NCBI GenBank assembly: GCA_012295275.1 | Contig: CM022672.1 | Location: forward strand, 1,806,443 to 1,848,942 | Source of the DNA: Chrysomallon squamiferum | Taxonomy: Eukaryota > Mollusca > Gastropoda > Neomphalida > Peltospiridae | Direction: 5' to 3' | DNA length: 42,500 bases | Shown here: one piece after another, positions 31,729 to 42,310 of the stretch | Layout of the letters: every line of letters starts with the position of its first letter | How positions within the stretch are numbered: position 1 is the stretch's first letter | Made by a program: the position numbers and the translations under genes | Notes under the pieces: model-generated | Seen by the model: only the letters and a program-made list of their open reading frames with translations | Told to the model about the DNA's origin: nothing | The model's database searches: none

Positions 31729-32555
31729 GTAAGGGGATCATAGGTTAAGGGAGAGAGAGAGAGAGGGGAGAGGGTGATTTGTCTTGAGTTTTTCATAAAT
31801 GAAAAAGAAAAGTACCAGTCTGTAATATAAATTGTGGTATCATCAATCAGTGACACACAGTTAGTACATACCATATGCAACACAAAATAAATATCTGATT
31901 TAATCTCAGATTGTTTTGTCCAGTTTGCCTGAGGGGGTTTGAGTTGTTTGTTCCTGCCTAGTGCTTAGTTAATTAATGATCCAAGATCAATGAATTCACA
32001 GCAGTAACCCACTGACAGATTTCAACTCTATAGTGTGTATCAAAGTCTGTGGTATGTACCGTTCTGTAATCAAGTGAATATAAAACAAATCCCTTATTTC
32101 TAATGGAACCAATGTAGTTAATTTGATTTTATAGACTTTGCATATAAAAATGATCAATATATTTTCATATCATGCTGCTAATAACTGAAAATTAATTATT
32201 TTCCTCCGTCAAAACAGAATAAGCTTTGTTTAGCAGAATGTAAAAACTAATGAAAAAATTATTACTTGTGCTGTTAAAGCAACAAATGGTTTTTACATAT
32301 CTTAAAAGTACTATATAGATAAGACACTGAAAAAAAAACAACAGAAGGAATTGATGGAAGTTTAATGACACTTCATGATAAAACATACAGACGCTATATT
32401 ACATAATATTTCATACCAGAAGTAAATAGTGAAAATTATCATTCACTGACATCAGAAAATTAATTCATCACTGGCACCTTAAGATGTCTTAACAAAAATA
32501 AGCCCAAAGTGTTAACTTTTTACAAAAATGAAGATTAATTAAAATTCACAATTTT
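31729..32555. other. AT-rich DNA with short (GA)n
   Basis: (GA)n near 31750-31775. The rest is unique and AT-rich apart from the weak 31910-31961 frame. Confidence 0.55.
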
Positions 32556-32559
32556 GTGT

Positions 32560-32830
32560 GTGCATTCATCAGACATAGCCAGCATTCCTCAGTGAGGGCA
32601 GAAAACAAACACACCTGTTGCTATCTCGACAAGGAAGATAAAGATTTAGCAATATGCTGTACACCTCTGTCTGCTTTGCCAAGTGGGTGTGTTGCTGGCA
32701 ATGTGTTTGTAAATAAGCGGGATAGGTTAATTACATTCCCTGGCAGACAGTGGACAAAATATTGGTCAGCTGATTACCTGTGTATTAATACACATTCTTA
32801 TTAGGTGTATGGGAAAAGTCAATCTACGTC
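32560..32830. promoter_or_regulatory. possible conserved noncoding or regulatory element
   Basis: About 270 bp of high-complexity, G+C-richer DNA in an AT-rich setting. It holds a dense set of transcription-factor-like words: CACCTG (32612), TGTTTGTAAATA (about 32704, forkhead-like), TTAATTA (32727, homeodomain-like), ACATTCC (32733, TEAD-like) and CAGCTG (32767). An 82-codon plus frame (CCYLDKEDKDLAICCTPLSA) overlaps it but lacks splice support. The regulatory reading is inference. An unrecognised exon remains possible. Confidence 0.3.
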
Positions 32831-32843
32831 TTTCTAGATTCCT

Positions 32844-32984
<141 letters not shown>

Positions 32985-33267
32985 GTTCCCTTCTTGTTTT
33001 TTTTTTTTTTTATTTTATGAACATTGCACATTTAAGTAAGTTTATATATTATGTTCAAAAAAATAATCATAAAACAATAAGAAAAACATTTTTCAAATCT
33101 TAGACACTATACAAAAAGATCTTGAGTGTTACTCAAACACAGGTTAATTGATAAAAAAAAAGAAATGAAAGACAATAAAGAAGAAAAAGTGAACAAATAA
33201 ATGAAAAGAAAACATTTAAAAAATGATTGAAAAGAAAACAGTCAAGAAAAAGACGAAAACAATAATA

Positions 33268-33303
<36 letters not shown>

Positions 33304-33480
33304 AGAAAGATTTAAAAAAATAATAATAACCTAGTTTCAAAAATTATTCAAAACTATGTTCCAGCCTGATTTTTTTATATTCTTGTACCAATAAAAATCC
33401 CTTCTCTCCTTTTTTGTAAATAAAAATATGGAAAGAGATTTAGTTTTGGCCAAAATATTTCCAAAGCAAATATTATGAAT
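32985..33480. repeat. poly-T, A-rich DNA and a 31-bp poly-A run
   Basis: T run at 32997-33011, A-rich purine DNA, and a poly-A run at about 33271-33301. Nothing else recognised. Confidence 0.85.
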
Positions 33481-33489
33481 GAAATGTTA

Positions 33490-33735
33490 AATATAAATTT
33501 CCATATTGATGATATTTTATGCAACACTTGTGCAAAGTAAGTGTAAAAAGTGCAAACATTGATATTGGCAAAGAAAACACTGAGCAATTACTGTCTGTGC
33601 TAATTCCCCCATTGAGAGCTTCAGTCTGCAGAGAGCCAAAGAGTTCGGTTTTGAAAACAGTCAATTGTAAATCGTTAAACTGGAACCAGAGTTCTGTTTC
33701 TCTTGCAGACAAAGTGATTTTCTAGTGTTAACTGT
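33490..33735. other. G+C-richer island open on both strands
   Basis: Plus strand: 68 codons from an ATG at 33519, including KSANIDIGKENTEQLLSVLI. Minus strand: open over 33473-33712, including ELWFQFNDLQLTVFKTELFG, without an ATG at its 5' end. A strong acceptor (GTTTCTCTTGCAG) ends at about 33707 on the plus strand, with only KVIF after it. Coding strand undecided. Confidence 0.25.
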
Positions 33736-33787
33736 GCATGTGATGCAGAAAAACCAACAGAATAATGCAATAAAATCTACAAATTTG

Positions 33788-33830
<43 letters not shown>

Positions 33831-34000
33831 AGAAAGAAAGAACACATGGTGTGGGTTTTTAAATACTGGTAGTTGTGTTTCTTTCAGATTTGTTATTTAT
33901 TTTTGTTATTTTTTTATTTTATGTTATTTATGTTTTGTTTTTTTTTTTTTTAAAGAGAGCAATATCATTGATAGATAGTGTAATTGGTGAACCAATAACT
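33736..34000. repeat. 33-bp poly-A run and T-rich DNA
   Basis: A run at about 33790-33822, then T-rich DNA to about 33952. Confidence 0.9.
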
Positions 34001-34660
34001 AAATAATGGTGAACAAATTCTATTAGATTATGCATTAGATATAATTACAGAGTGTTGTAATTTTGTAATTAATAATTAAATTATGTGTACAAATTCTTTT
34101 ATATAATGCTTTAGATATAATCATAGTTTTTTGTTATTTTTTTAGCTTTGATAACAGAATATTGCAATTTCAAAATAAATAATTATGTTATGTTTGTAAT
34201 TTTTTTTATATATATTGATTATATAATGGAATGTTAAATACGGGATATATTTAATGATTAAATTATGTAAATAAATATTTTTGTATTGATTTTGTAGAAC
34301 ATACACTGAATATTTTTATCACTTCCAAATTTATGACTAAATTATGCAAATCATTTTTTTTTCTTATTGATTATATTTAACAAAATTGTTCATAATTTAG
34401 TTAAATTATACATATAAACAATTTTATATTCTATTTTATGGTTTGATCTTAGAGAATAAAATATATTTTTTCATTATGTTGAATGTATATTTTCAGCATC
34501 TGTTATTAAATTATATATATAAATATTTCTATCACTTATTATGTACTGAAAATAATCATAGTATGCTGATAATCATTTCAAGTATTCAAAAAATCTTGAA
34601 TGTTTGCATTTTTCACAATTGGTAATTATTCATATAAACAAATTCATTCTAATTGTGAAA
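34001..34660. repeat. decayed AT-rich tandem array
   Basis: A core like GATTAAATTATGTAAATAAA recurs near 34074, 34180, 34256, 34334, 34403, 34504 and 34621 at 69-117 bp steps. Strongly diverged. Confidence 0.55.
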
Positions 34661-36597
34661 TGGATATAGATCAAACATTAATCCATATTATTATTATTTT
34701 TTTTTTTATTGACCAGAAAGGAATAAAAATATAATTATCAAATTTTCCAAAACAAAAATATTGAAATGTATTTTCTGATATGATAAATTATAAGCATCTA
34801 AAGGTTATAATGACCTAGCACAATAAATAAATTTATAAAAATTAAACTGTACATTATTTAGAACTTCACAGATAAAAAGGAAAAACATCATGCTACTCTG
34901 AAGTTAAAATAACAAGTCTGATATTAAGATGAAGCAAAACATAAAACTGTTTAACAGTTAAAAGATGTTTAGAATTCCGATAGGTGTTTTAGAAAAGTTG
35001 ATGTTTGTACACCATGATTTATTTCACAAATTACATATATTCTTACATTCTTCAGATAAGAAATATTCTGTTGGAACAAAGCTTCATAGCATTTTTTAAA
35101 CATGAAATTCAGACACTGTTTAGAAATGTTTACATACATATATAATTGCCATTTTGTTAATATTTCAATATATATATATTTCAATCATGTATGACATGAA
35201 ATATCATGTTCAAATGTCACCTACTGATAAAACACATTGCTGTGATAATGTCATATTCTATTATAATTAACTGTTGTTTTAGAATTCCATAGCTGTTTAA
35301 AAAATATTTATGATCTCACACTTAATAAGGTGAAATTAAAATAACAATGCTGATGTAAAAAACCCAGTGGGGGATTGATCCTGGATTATGTCACTCCTCA
35401 GTCAACATATATTTGAGACAGAAACCAGTCTTATTTAATTAACATTCACAAATAATTCCTTAAATTAAAGAGAAACATCATTAACCAAACACTGTCAGCA
35501 GACAAAAAGAGTTGATCCTGCATCTTATCACTCCAGAAGTAAAAATGTACTATTAAGCTAGTGTTCATTCTTCCAACTAACAGGTATTTAGAATTCTTCT
35601 TGTTAATGTGGGCAAAAAATAACTGTGTTTTTTCACACTTGTTAATTTGAAGTTAAAACAAGCAGATTTATCTTCTGTTCTCTTGTTAATCCACAGTCTG
35701 AAACTTATCACATGTTGAACAGAAGTAAAAAATGTCCCAGGAGAGATAGAGAGATAAAAAAATATAAAAAGATTTTGAAAAAGACAAGTAAAACAAAAAA
35801 CAAAACAGAAAAGAATTTGAATAAGTGCTAGCATTTTAGTGTTTGTTTGTACATGGTTTATTTGTAGGTTTAATCCTTGTACAGTAATCTAACTTTTATT
35901 ATTATTATTATTATTATTTGTCATTGTTATTAGAGTGTAAAAATAAGTACTTTTTCTTTAAAAAAAGAAAGTGGAAAAAAAGAGAAAAGAAAAACAATAA
36001 AGTTAATAATAAAATAAAATAACAATAAAAAAGCAATAAAATGAACAAAAATAAACCCCAAATCAACAACAAAAAAAAAATAAAAATTTGTTTTTTTTAG
36101 TAATCAGTAATACTTAGAACACTCCACAAGAACCTGGAGTAACTTGCAACCAGTTTCATACATTCAGTATTGTTTCTTTTGCTATCATTAAAGCCCTCAG
36201 CTTCATGTAAGCAGTACAAATTTGACAGTGATGGAAGAACTATTACCCTGAAGTCACAATTTCTTTTAATTTAAAAATATGCCTACAGCTAGTTTGCAAA
36301 ACCATTTAGCTCTTAGCAATAGTAACTAAAACACTGTGTTAATAATTTAGAATTTTCAGTTTATGACCATTGTGTTTAAAAAAGTGCATAATTTATAACC
36401 AACTGAAATTACACCAAAATTTGTAACTAATAAAAAATTGACCTTAATGTTTCTTACAATTTACAACTGTCAACCCCTATCAAAAGGCAGCAAACTCTTT
36501 CTACAAACTCTCAATTTGTTCAAGTCTGTAAAACTATTCTCCTCAGCTAGTTGATAACACCATTAATTTAGAGTAAGCCTGCAGTAACAAATGAGAT
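34661..36597. repeat. AT-rich DNA with weak repeats of about 308 bp and SINE head remnants
   Basis: TTAGAATTC recurs near 34971, 35281 and 35587, each in similar context. GGGGGATTGATCCTGG (35370) and AGAGTTGATCCTGC (35508) look like reversed SINE heads. (ATT)n at about 35898-35918. 35940-36110 is A-rich. 36120-36597 would hold the 3' UTR of the minus-strand exon that follows, with an ATTAAA-type signal at 36265-36270. Confidence 0.5.
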
Positions 36598-36719
36598 TTA
36601 GACTCGGAAAGACTTCAAACTGCTGCCCGTTGATCTCATGCGAGGATAAAGATGTCTTGAGAAAGGAATCTTGTGCTGGGAATCAAGCATTGTCTGAACA
36701 AAGAGATCTCTGTAGTCAT
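36598..36719 (-). CDS. hidden terminal exon, 39 codons, unrecognised gene
   Basis: On the minus strand the acceptor GTTTTTAACAGCCTCATTTGCAG ends at 36720. After two bases the frame reads DYRDLFVQTMLDSQHKIPFS, RHLYPRMRSTGSSLKSFRV, TAA. Codon use is balanced, G+C is about 45%, and the composition (acidic start, basic Ser-rich tail) is typical of a cytoplasmic C-terminus. The final F-R-V fits a class II PDZ-ligand pattern, which is inference. Entry is in phase 1. There is no ATG and under 60 codons, so simple ORF lists miss it. Upstream exons must lie at higher coordinates and were not identified. Family not recognised. Confidence 0.55.
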
Positions 36720-36939
36720 CTGCAAATGAGGCTGTTAAAAACATGACAGGGTGGATAATACTAGCAGTTTACAAGTAAACGAAGCATGTAGGATGGTCTA
36801 TGTAGAATAACACAGACAAAATGGGCTACTGAGATATAATGAACTTACGGTCACATTAATGTTGTTGCCTGATAGGTGTGAGATATTATTTTATTAATAA
36901 TTTAGTTTAGTAATGGACAGTCTATCCAGCCATTACTGA

Positions 36940-37850
36940 ACTGATTGGTTCAGAAGTGGCTAATGATTCTTCAGCATGTGGAGGCTGTTAGCTGACTACA
37001 AAATATTCTTTAGTCATAAAACACTAGTGGTTTGTTAGTGGCATTAATCCTTCTGTCCAGTAATTCATTCATTCATTCATTCATTCATCCATTCAACAAT
37101 CTCATTCTTGAATAATTTTCAGAAGTTCACAATGTTACTTTAGCATGTGGCAGATACCAGAGTTAACCAACAGCAAAAACATGAAATATGCATTGATCAG
37201 TTACAAAATGGTGGTTGATAATTTATGGCATCCATCTGTCCATCCATCCATTCTTTAATAGTTTACTTCAACAGTGCATGATGTTACTTCAGCAGACAGG
37301 ATACAGAAGAATTTAACTAACAGAAAAACATGGAAATGCATATGTCAGTCACAAATGATAGTATCCAAACATCCATCCATCTCTTTCCTAGATAATTTTC
37401 AGTAGAGCCCAGTGTTACTTTATCATATAAGAAATACCACAATTAGCTAACAGCAAAACATGAAACCTGCATTGATCAGTCACAAAACACTGGTTGATCA
37501 TATTAACAGAATCCATCCATCCATCCATCCATCCAACCATTTCTCATTCCTCAGTAACTTTCAGTAATGCACAATGTCATTTCAGCCTGCTGATTTAGAC
37601 ACCAGATTTAGCTAACATCAAAAATGCATTGATCAGTCACAAAACATCCAATAATGGAATTTATCCATCCATCCATCCATCCATCCCATCCATCCATCAT
37701 CCATCCATCCATCTGATTCTGTGATACTTTTCAGCAGCACAGTATTACTTCAGCAAGAGTTTGCTTGCAGCAAAACATCAAACCTGCATCGATCAGTCAC
37801 AAAACATTGGTTCATTGTTAATGGTATCCTACATCATTCCTCTTATTTAT
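36940..37850. repeat. satellite of about 150 bp carrying an (ATCC)n microsatellite
   Basis: The anchor GATCAGTCACAAAAC and variants occur near 37012, 37195, 37343, 37474, 37631 and 37791 (later steps 131-160 bp). Units share AGCTAACAGCAAAACATGAAA, then the anchor, then (ATTC)n or (ATCC)n of variable length, then TTTTCAGTAGTGCACAATGT-like DNA. The longest ATCC stretch is at about 37660-37712. Confidence 0.85.
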
Positions 37851-39398
37851 TTACACACACACACACAAAAAAAAAACGTTCAGGTGCATGTCTGCTACAA
37901 TTTTGTTTAATTTAATAGCATTTAAAGCTACTTTTTCTTGTATAAATCCACTCATATGACAGTCTCCAGGGTTCAGTGCACTGCCATAAATATTGCATTC
38001 TCTGTACCAAATGTGTTTTAAAGCAGGAATGTAATAAAAATGCAATTGCTTTTGTTGTTTTATCATAAAGTGTGCACTGGAAAAAAAAAAAAAAAACATA
38101 CTGAGAACAACATGGATGAGTTGATGATGTACTTTGTAGAATTGAAAATAAACATTTGGGTAATTAATATTTAAAATGACAAATAGATACTGGGGTCATG
38201 TTTATGTAATGAAGGTAAAAACAAGTGGTTTAAACATGGAAGAGTGTTATTTAATCATTTCAACGTAATTATTTGATAATATTGTACAACACTGGTTTTA
38301 TAATACATATATATCACACACAGACACACACACACACACACACACACAAGGGAAAAAATGTTCTGCAAATATATATATATATATTATATGGATATATATA
38401 TGGATATATATATATATATACACACACACAAATCCTTTAAATGTAATTATTTTAAAGATTGTAGAACATTTTATTTGTTTTAAATGAAAGTGTTCTATAA
38501 TTACACACTGTTGAACCTTTATCCATTATTAGCAGAAAAAAACAAAAACGTATAATTTTAAATATTGCTTAATCATTTGAATATAATTATTTCACAGTAT
38601 AACACAGATGTTGTTTTGAAGGAAAAAATTGTTCTTCAATTACAGATGTGACCTGCTATTTGGTGCTTATTTATATCAGTTGACACTGCATACAAACAAA
38701 AACACACGCACACATGCATGCATGCACACACAAATACAGAGAGACTAGTAAAGTGAAAAAATATACCAAAATGAATTAAACATAAGAGAAAAAAAAATAG
38801 AAAGTTTAGAAACAAACAGAATTTTCAAAAACAAACCTTTAATACTATACATTTCTGTAAATATATAAGTAATAATAAGACCACTGCACATTCTTTTGAT
38901 CAATTAATAACTATTATTAATTTATAAACTAAAAAATGGTTTTTGTTTTTTTTTTTTTAAATAAATAAAAAAAGTAAAAATTAAAAAAAAAAATAAAATA
39001 AAAAAGAATACAAGAAACACCCCCATGAAACCGTGAATAACTGTACAAAGATAACAACATTATAAAGACAAGAAGCATGTAAAATGCAGTAGACTCAATA
39101 TAACAGTGTGGTAAATACAGTGAGATGATAACGAGGGAATTATCATACAGATGTCTGGGATGTGAGCTAACACACGACGCATAAAATCAGTTTTTATTTC
39201 TAACTCATCCTATTGTGTTACATCAGTATGCAGTACAGCCAGTGTAATGTGGAGAGAGAAAAATATACAGTAGTTTAGGAAGAGAATTTTTTTTTTTTTT
39301 TTTTAAAATGGAGTAAAGCAAAAAGAAGAGTTTTCTAACATGTCTGTCCATATTGAGTATAAAATTGTATTAAAAAATATTTCTAAAGCTGAATATGT

Positions 39399-39439
<41 letters not shown>

Positions 39440-39506
39440 TATGGAGTATTAATGATACTTCCATTGTTATACTACTATGCTACAAAGTAATAAAGGTAAC
39501 ATACAG

Positions 39507-39554
<48 letters not shown>

Positions 39555-40337
39555 CTGTGTGTGTGTGTGTGTGTGTTCATGTGTATTCAGATGGACAAAA
39601 TCCACTAACAAATTTCACTGGCAAATTTAGCCTATCCATAACAAATATGCTTTAACCTAAAGTGGATGTACATATTTTAAATAGTTGGGTCACAATTTTT
39701 ACTTAATTAGCATACACCACAAAATACATCCTGCTGTAGAAAGAGCAAATTAGGCCAATTTTAGTATTTTGTGTATTGTGTTGCTGATGTATAAATAGAT
39801 ATTAGTACAGCATATTGCAGATTTATTTGTTGGGCTTACTTTGAAAATCTGCAATGGATATTTTTTAACACTTACATAAATATACTTTATATTTATTCAA
39901 ATATTATGAATATCAGACTGTTTATCAAAATCAGAAATAAATAATTTAAAAAAAATAATAATAGAAATTCTAAAATTTTAAATTAGTGACAGCACCTGAC
40001 ATTAATAATTTACTGCTTCTGATGTAGAAATTATTACTAAAGTTGTTGATTTATTTTTATAATTGTTGTTTTTATTTTTTTTTTTTTTTTATAAACAGAA
40101 TGTATTTTGCCTACAGTATTAATATTAATAATTAAATTTCTAATTCACAGCTCGCACAAAAAAGTACTTCAGGATATTAAAAAGTAATATAATTAAATAA
40201 AAATAAATACACACAAAAAAATAATAATGATAATAAATAAATAAATGATAATATTGATGATGATGATGATGATGATGATGACAACACTGATAATAATAAT
40301 AATAAATACAGAAGTCGTAACGGTAGTAGTATAGTAG
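37851..40337. repeat. AT-rich DNA with (CA), (TA), (GT) and poly-A tracts
   Basis: (CA)n at 37853-37866. A minus frame at 37851-38099 (CNIYGSALNPGDCHMSGFIQ) has a fair acceptor but no donor and is left uncalled. (CA)n at about 38317-38349 and (TA)n at 38371-38421. A-rich DNA at 38940-39010. (GT)n at 39402-39434 and about 39511-39575. (GATG)n at about 40256-40281. Confidence 0.75.
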
Positions 40338-40508
40338 TCATAATATTTTTTTTACCTTAGGTATATTACACTCCGAGCATTCAGAATTAGTACAATTTAA
40401 AATAAGTAAAGTAAAAGCAAGAATGAAGTAAAACTTACGATTTTCTTTAGAAAATAACAAGTGTTTTCTGAGGGGTGGAAACAGTTGGTAAATTATCATT
40501 CGAAACAT
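40338..40508 (-). CDS. alternative minus-strand exon with a hydrophobic segment
   Basis: From an ATG at 40508 the minus strand reads MFRMIIYQLFPPLRKHLLFS, then KENRK and a strongly hydrophobic run FYFILAFTLLILNC followed by TNSECSECNIPK, then AAG|GTAAAA, a donor-like site. This looks like a signal anchor. A second donor, ATC|GTAAGT, and an acceptor, TTTCCACCCCTCAG, lie inside the frame. It overlaps the start of the plus-strand polyQ frame by two bases (shared CATG). At most one of the two is likely to be coding, and I favour the plus strand. Confidence 0.25.
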   Translation of the reverse strand: MFRMIIYQLFPPLRKHLLFSKENRKFYFILAFTLLILNCTNSECSECNIPKVKKIL

Positions 40509-40656
40509 GCGTCGACCTTTTATGAGATTTTTCGCCACAGTGACCGAAGAACATTTACATTTCCAAACACACATGTACAGCCTGCGTCAAGAATTAAACA
40601 AATCCCTACATCAGCTTAGACAGACAGCTCCAACAGCACTGACTATTTCACAACAA

Positions 40657-40699
<43 letters not shown>

Positions 40700-40701
40700 C
40701 T
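40507..40701 (+). CDS. first exon of a small polyglutamine gene (candidate)
   Basis: The ATG at 40507 opens MRRPFMRFFATVTEEHLHFQ, THMYSLRQELNKSLHQLRQT, APTALTIS, then 16 Gln (40651-40698, mixed CAA/CAG) and Pro. An in-frame TAA lies upstream at 40489. The first 13 residues are basic and hydrophobic without acids, so a mitochondrial presequence is possible. Residues 14-40 look like an amphipathic helix. The donor is unclear: CCT|GTAGCT (used here, phase 0) or TCCT|GTGAAG at 40714 (phase 1). Unspliced, the frame ends at 40737 (76 codons). Weak likeness to the FMC1 mitochondrial assembly-factor family (an L-H-F-Q motif, and E-S-G-x-V and G-G-x-W in the next exon) is a guess. The minus strand is open here too. 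Confidence 0.4.
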
Positions 40702-40811
40702 GTAGCTCCTTCCTGTGAAGAGTGTCCACACTTTTGATGATCCTAACTCAATATGAATTCTCCCACTGTGGAGAGCTTTCTACACTGCTGCTTTGTAATG
40801 CTTGTTTGCAG

Positions 40812-40919
40812 GTGGATCAGTCCATTATGTTAGCAAGGGAGAGTGGGATGGTTCCAGAAATCAGAAGAGAAAAAGATGGGGGTTTTTGGCGTTGGGTTTT
40901 TTTTTTTTTTTTTTTATAA
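40812..40919 (+). CDS. second, terminal exon of the polyglutamine gene (candidate)
   Basis: The acceptor is good: GCTTTGTAATGCTTGTTTGCAG. Frame 0 reads VDQSIMLARESGMVPEIRRE, KDGGFWRW, then VFFFFFL from a T run, then TAA. The intron from 40702 would be 110 bp. Joined at 40701 the product is 100 residues. AATAAA at 40992-40997 fits a poly(A) signal 73 bp past the stop. The T-run end looks like a recent homopolymer change to the C-terminus. A phase-1 reading (GSVHYVSKGEWDGSRNQKRK) would pair with the alternative donor and cannot be excluded. Confidence 0.42.
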   Translation: MDQSIMLARESGMVPEIRREKDGGFWRWVFFFFFL

Positions 40920-42080
40920 TTACAAGTATTCCCTGTTTACATTGACAAAACAGGCTTTACAATTAAGTGGGGAAAAAAAAAAAAAAAATGAAATAAATAA
41001 ATAAAAAATTATCATTATTTGCACTGGCATGTTAGAGACTTCAGTGTGTGTTCTGTTTTCCCAGATGTTTTGAAAATCAAAAATAAGTGTTAGAATGACT
41101 TGAACTTAAAAAAAAAAATAACTACAGAAAAAACAAAACAAAAAAACAACAAACAAAATTAAAACAAATAAAAATTATATAATCATAATTTAGTTTTTTT
41201 ATAAATAAATATTATATACTATCAAAACAAATAAATAAATAGAATTAACAAAAATTACATAAACAAAGGGGGAAAATACATATTAATAATAATAATAATA
41301 ATAATAACAATAACATACAAAATTAAAACAAATAAAACGAAACAAAAATAAAGCAAATAAAATCAATAACCCCACTAAAAAACAAAACAAATGAAATTAT
41401 AATGGAACAGAGAGTAATTATAATTCTACTGAATCATTATGAACTTAGGGGAATAAGACAAACAAGGCAATGGTTTGATTGCCACTAAATCTGGCATGAT
41501 ACAGTCCCACTGGGAGTAGGCAGGCAGCAAGATCATAGCTGATACTAATGATTCACAAAATCTTTATTATCAGTTGTGAGAAAGAGGATACTTCTGGGGG
41601 AGTCTATTGGTTTCGTAGTTTGAAGATTTTTGTCTGTGTCAGTAAAATGAGTTGCTTTCCAACTGATTGGAATTTTGTGTTTTTGTCACCTGGTGTTCAA
41701 TGAAGAGTCAAAGAACAGAGGTATAGAATATGTGAGGTCCATTTAAAACAGAACTATTCTTGTTAAGTTGTGAACCTCACATCTTTAATGTCCATGACGT
41801 GTATATCAATTTCCTGGATATAAGAATTATTGTTCATTCTGTGTGTGTGTGTGTGTGTGTGTTAATTAGCAAAAATACTGATTATACAGTATTCACACTA
41901 AGCTAGAAAAATGAAGAGAGGTTATTTCTCCCTCTAGACGATATCAGGGCAAAGTAATAGTTTACTATTAGAAAAAAAATGCAACAATACAACATAACCA
42001 AGCCACTGTCACACACACAAAATTAAATATTTTAACCAAATATTTCATACACACCATAAGTGATAAATTTATTTAAGAAA
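40920..42080. other. A-rich DNA, then a more complex island (41440-41800)
   Basis: A-rich and (AAT)n DNA to about 41400. In 41426-41569 a minus-strand frame reads SAMILLPAYSQWDCIMPDLV, then AIKPLPCLSYSPKF, without start codon or good splice sites. A competing frame is also open. It could be a mobile-element remnant. (GT)n at about 41840-41861. Confidence 0.5.
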
Positions 42081-42117
42081 AGTTTTATTCTTGTTTGTTT
42101 ACAATTTACTTGTACCC

Positions 42118-42310
42118 TGGTTTCTCAGGTCTCAGAGCTGTAGTTACACAGTTAACTGTAATCTTTACTGTACAAGTAATTCATTACAGTCATTTTGTCT
42201 TGTCCATCTCAATTGCTGATCTAACTGAACTGTGTTTATTGTCTAATCACAACAGTAAAACAATGCATTTTTGCAGCTGGTTACATGATTTATTAATAAA
42301 TGCAGTTTGA
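42118..42310 (+). other. hydrophobic open frame after an acceptor-like site
   Basis: A good acceptor (TACTTGTACCCTGGTTTCTCAG, ending near 42129) opens a phase-1 frame with VVTQLTVIFTVQVIHYSHFV, LSISIADLTELCLLSN and a stop at 42310. The LSISIADL stretch resembles transmembrane helix 2 of rhodopsin-type receptors, but nothing else of that family is present. The composition also suits AT-rich noncoding DNA. 42311-42500 shows nothing further. Confidence 0.18.

Noticed and set aside
37851-38099. Minus frame with GSALNPGDCHMSGFIQEK
   Set aside because: A fair acceptor exists but no donor or stop-supported end. It runs into a microsatellite.
41426-41569. Minus frame with LLPAYSQWDCIMPDLVAIKP
   Set aside because: Protein-like, but without start codon or splice sites, and a competing frame is equally open. 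It may be a repeat remnant.
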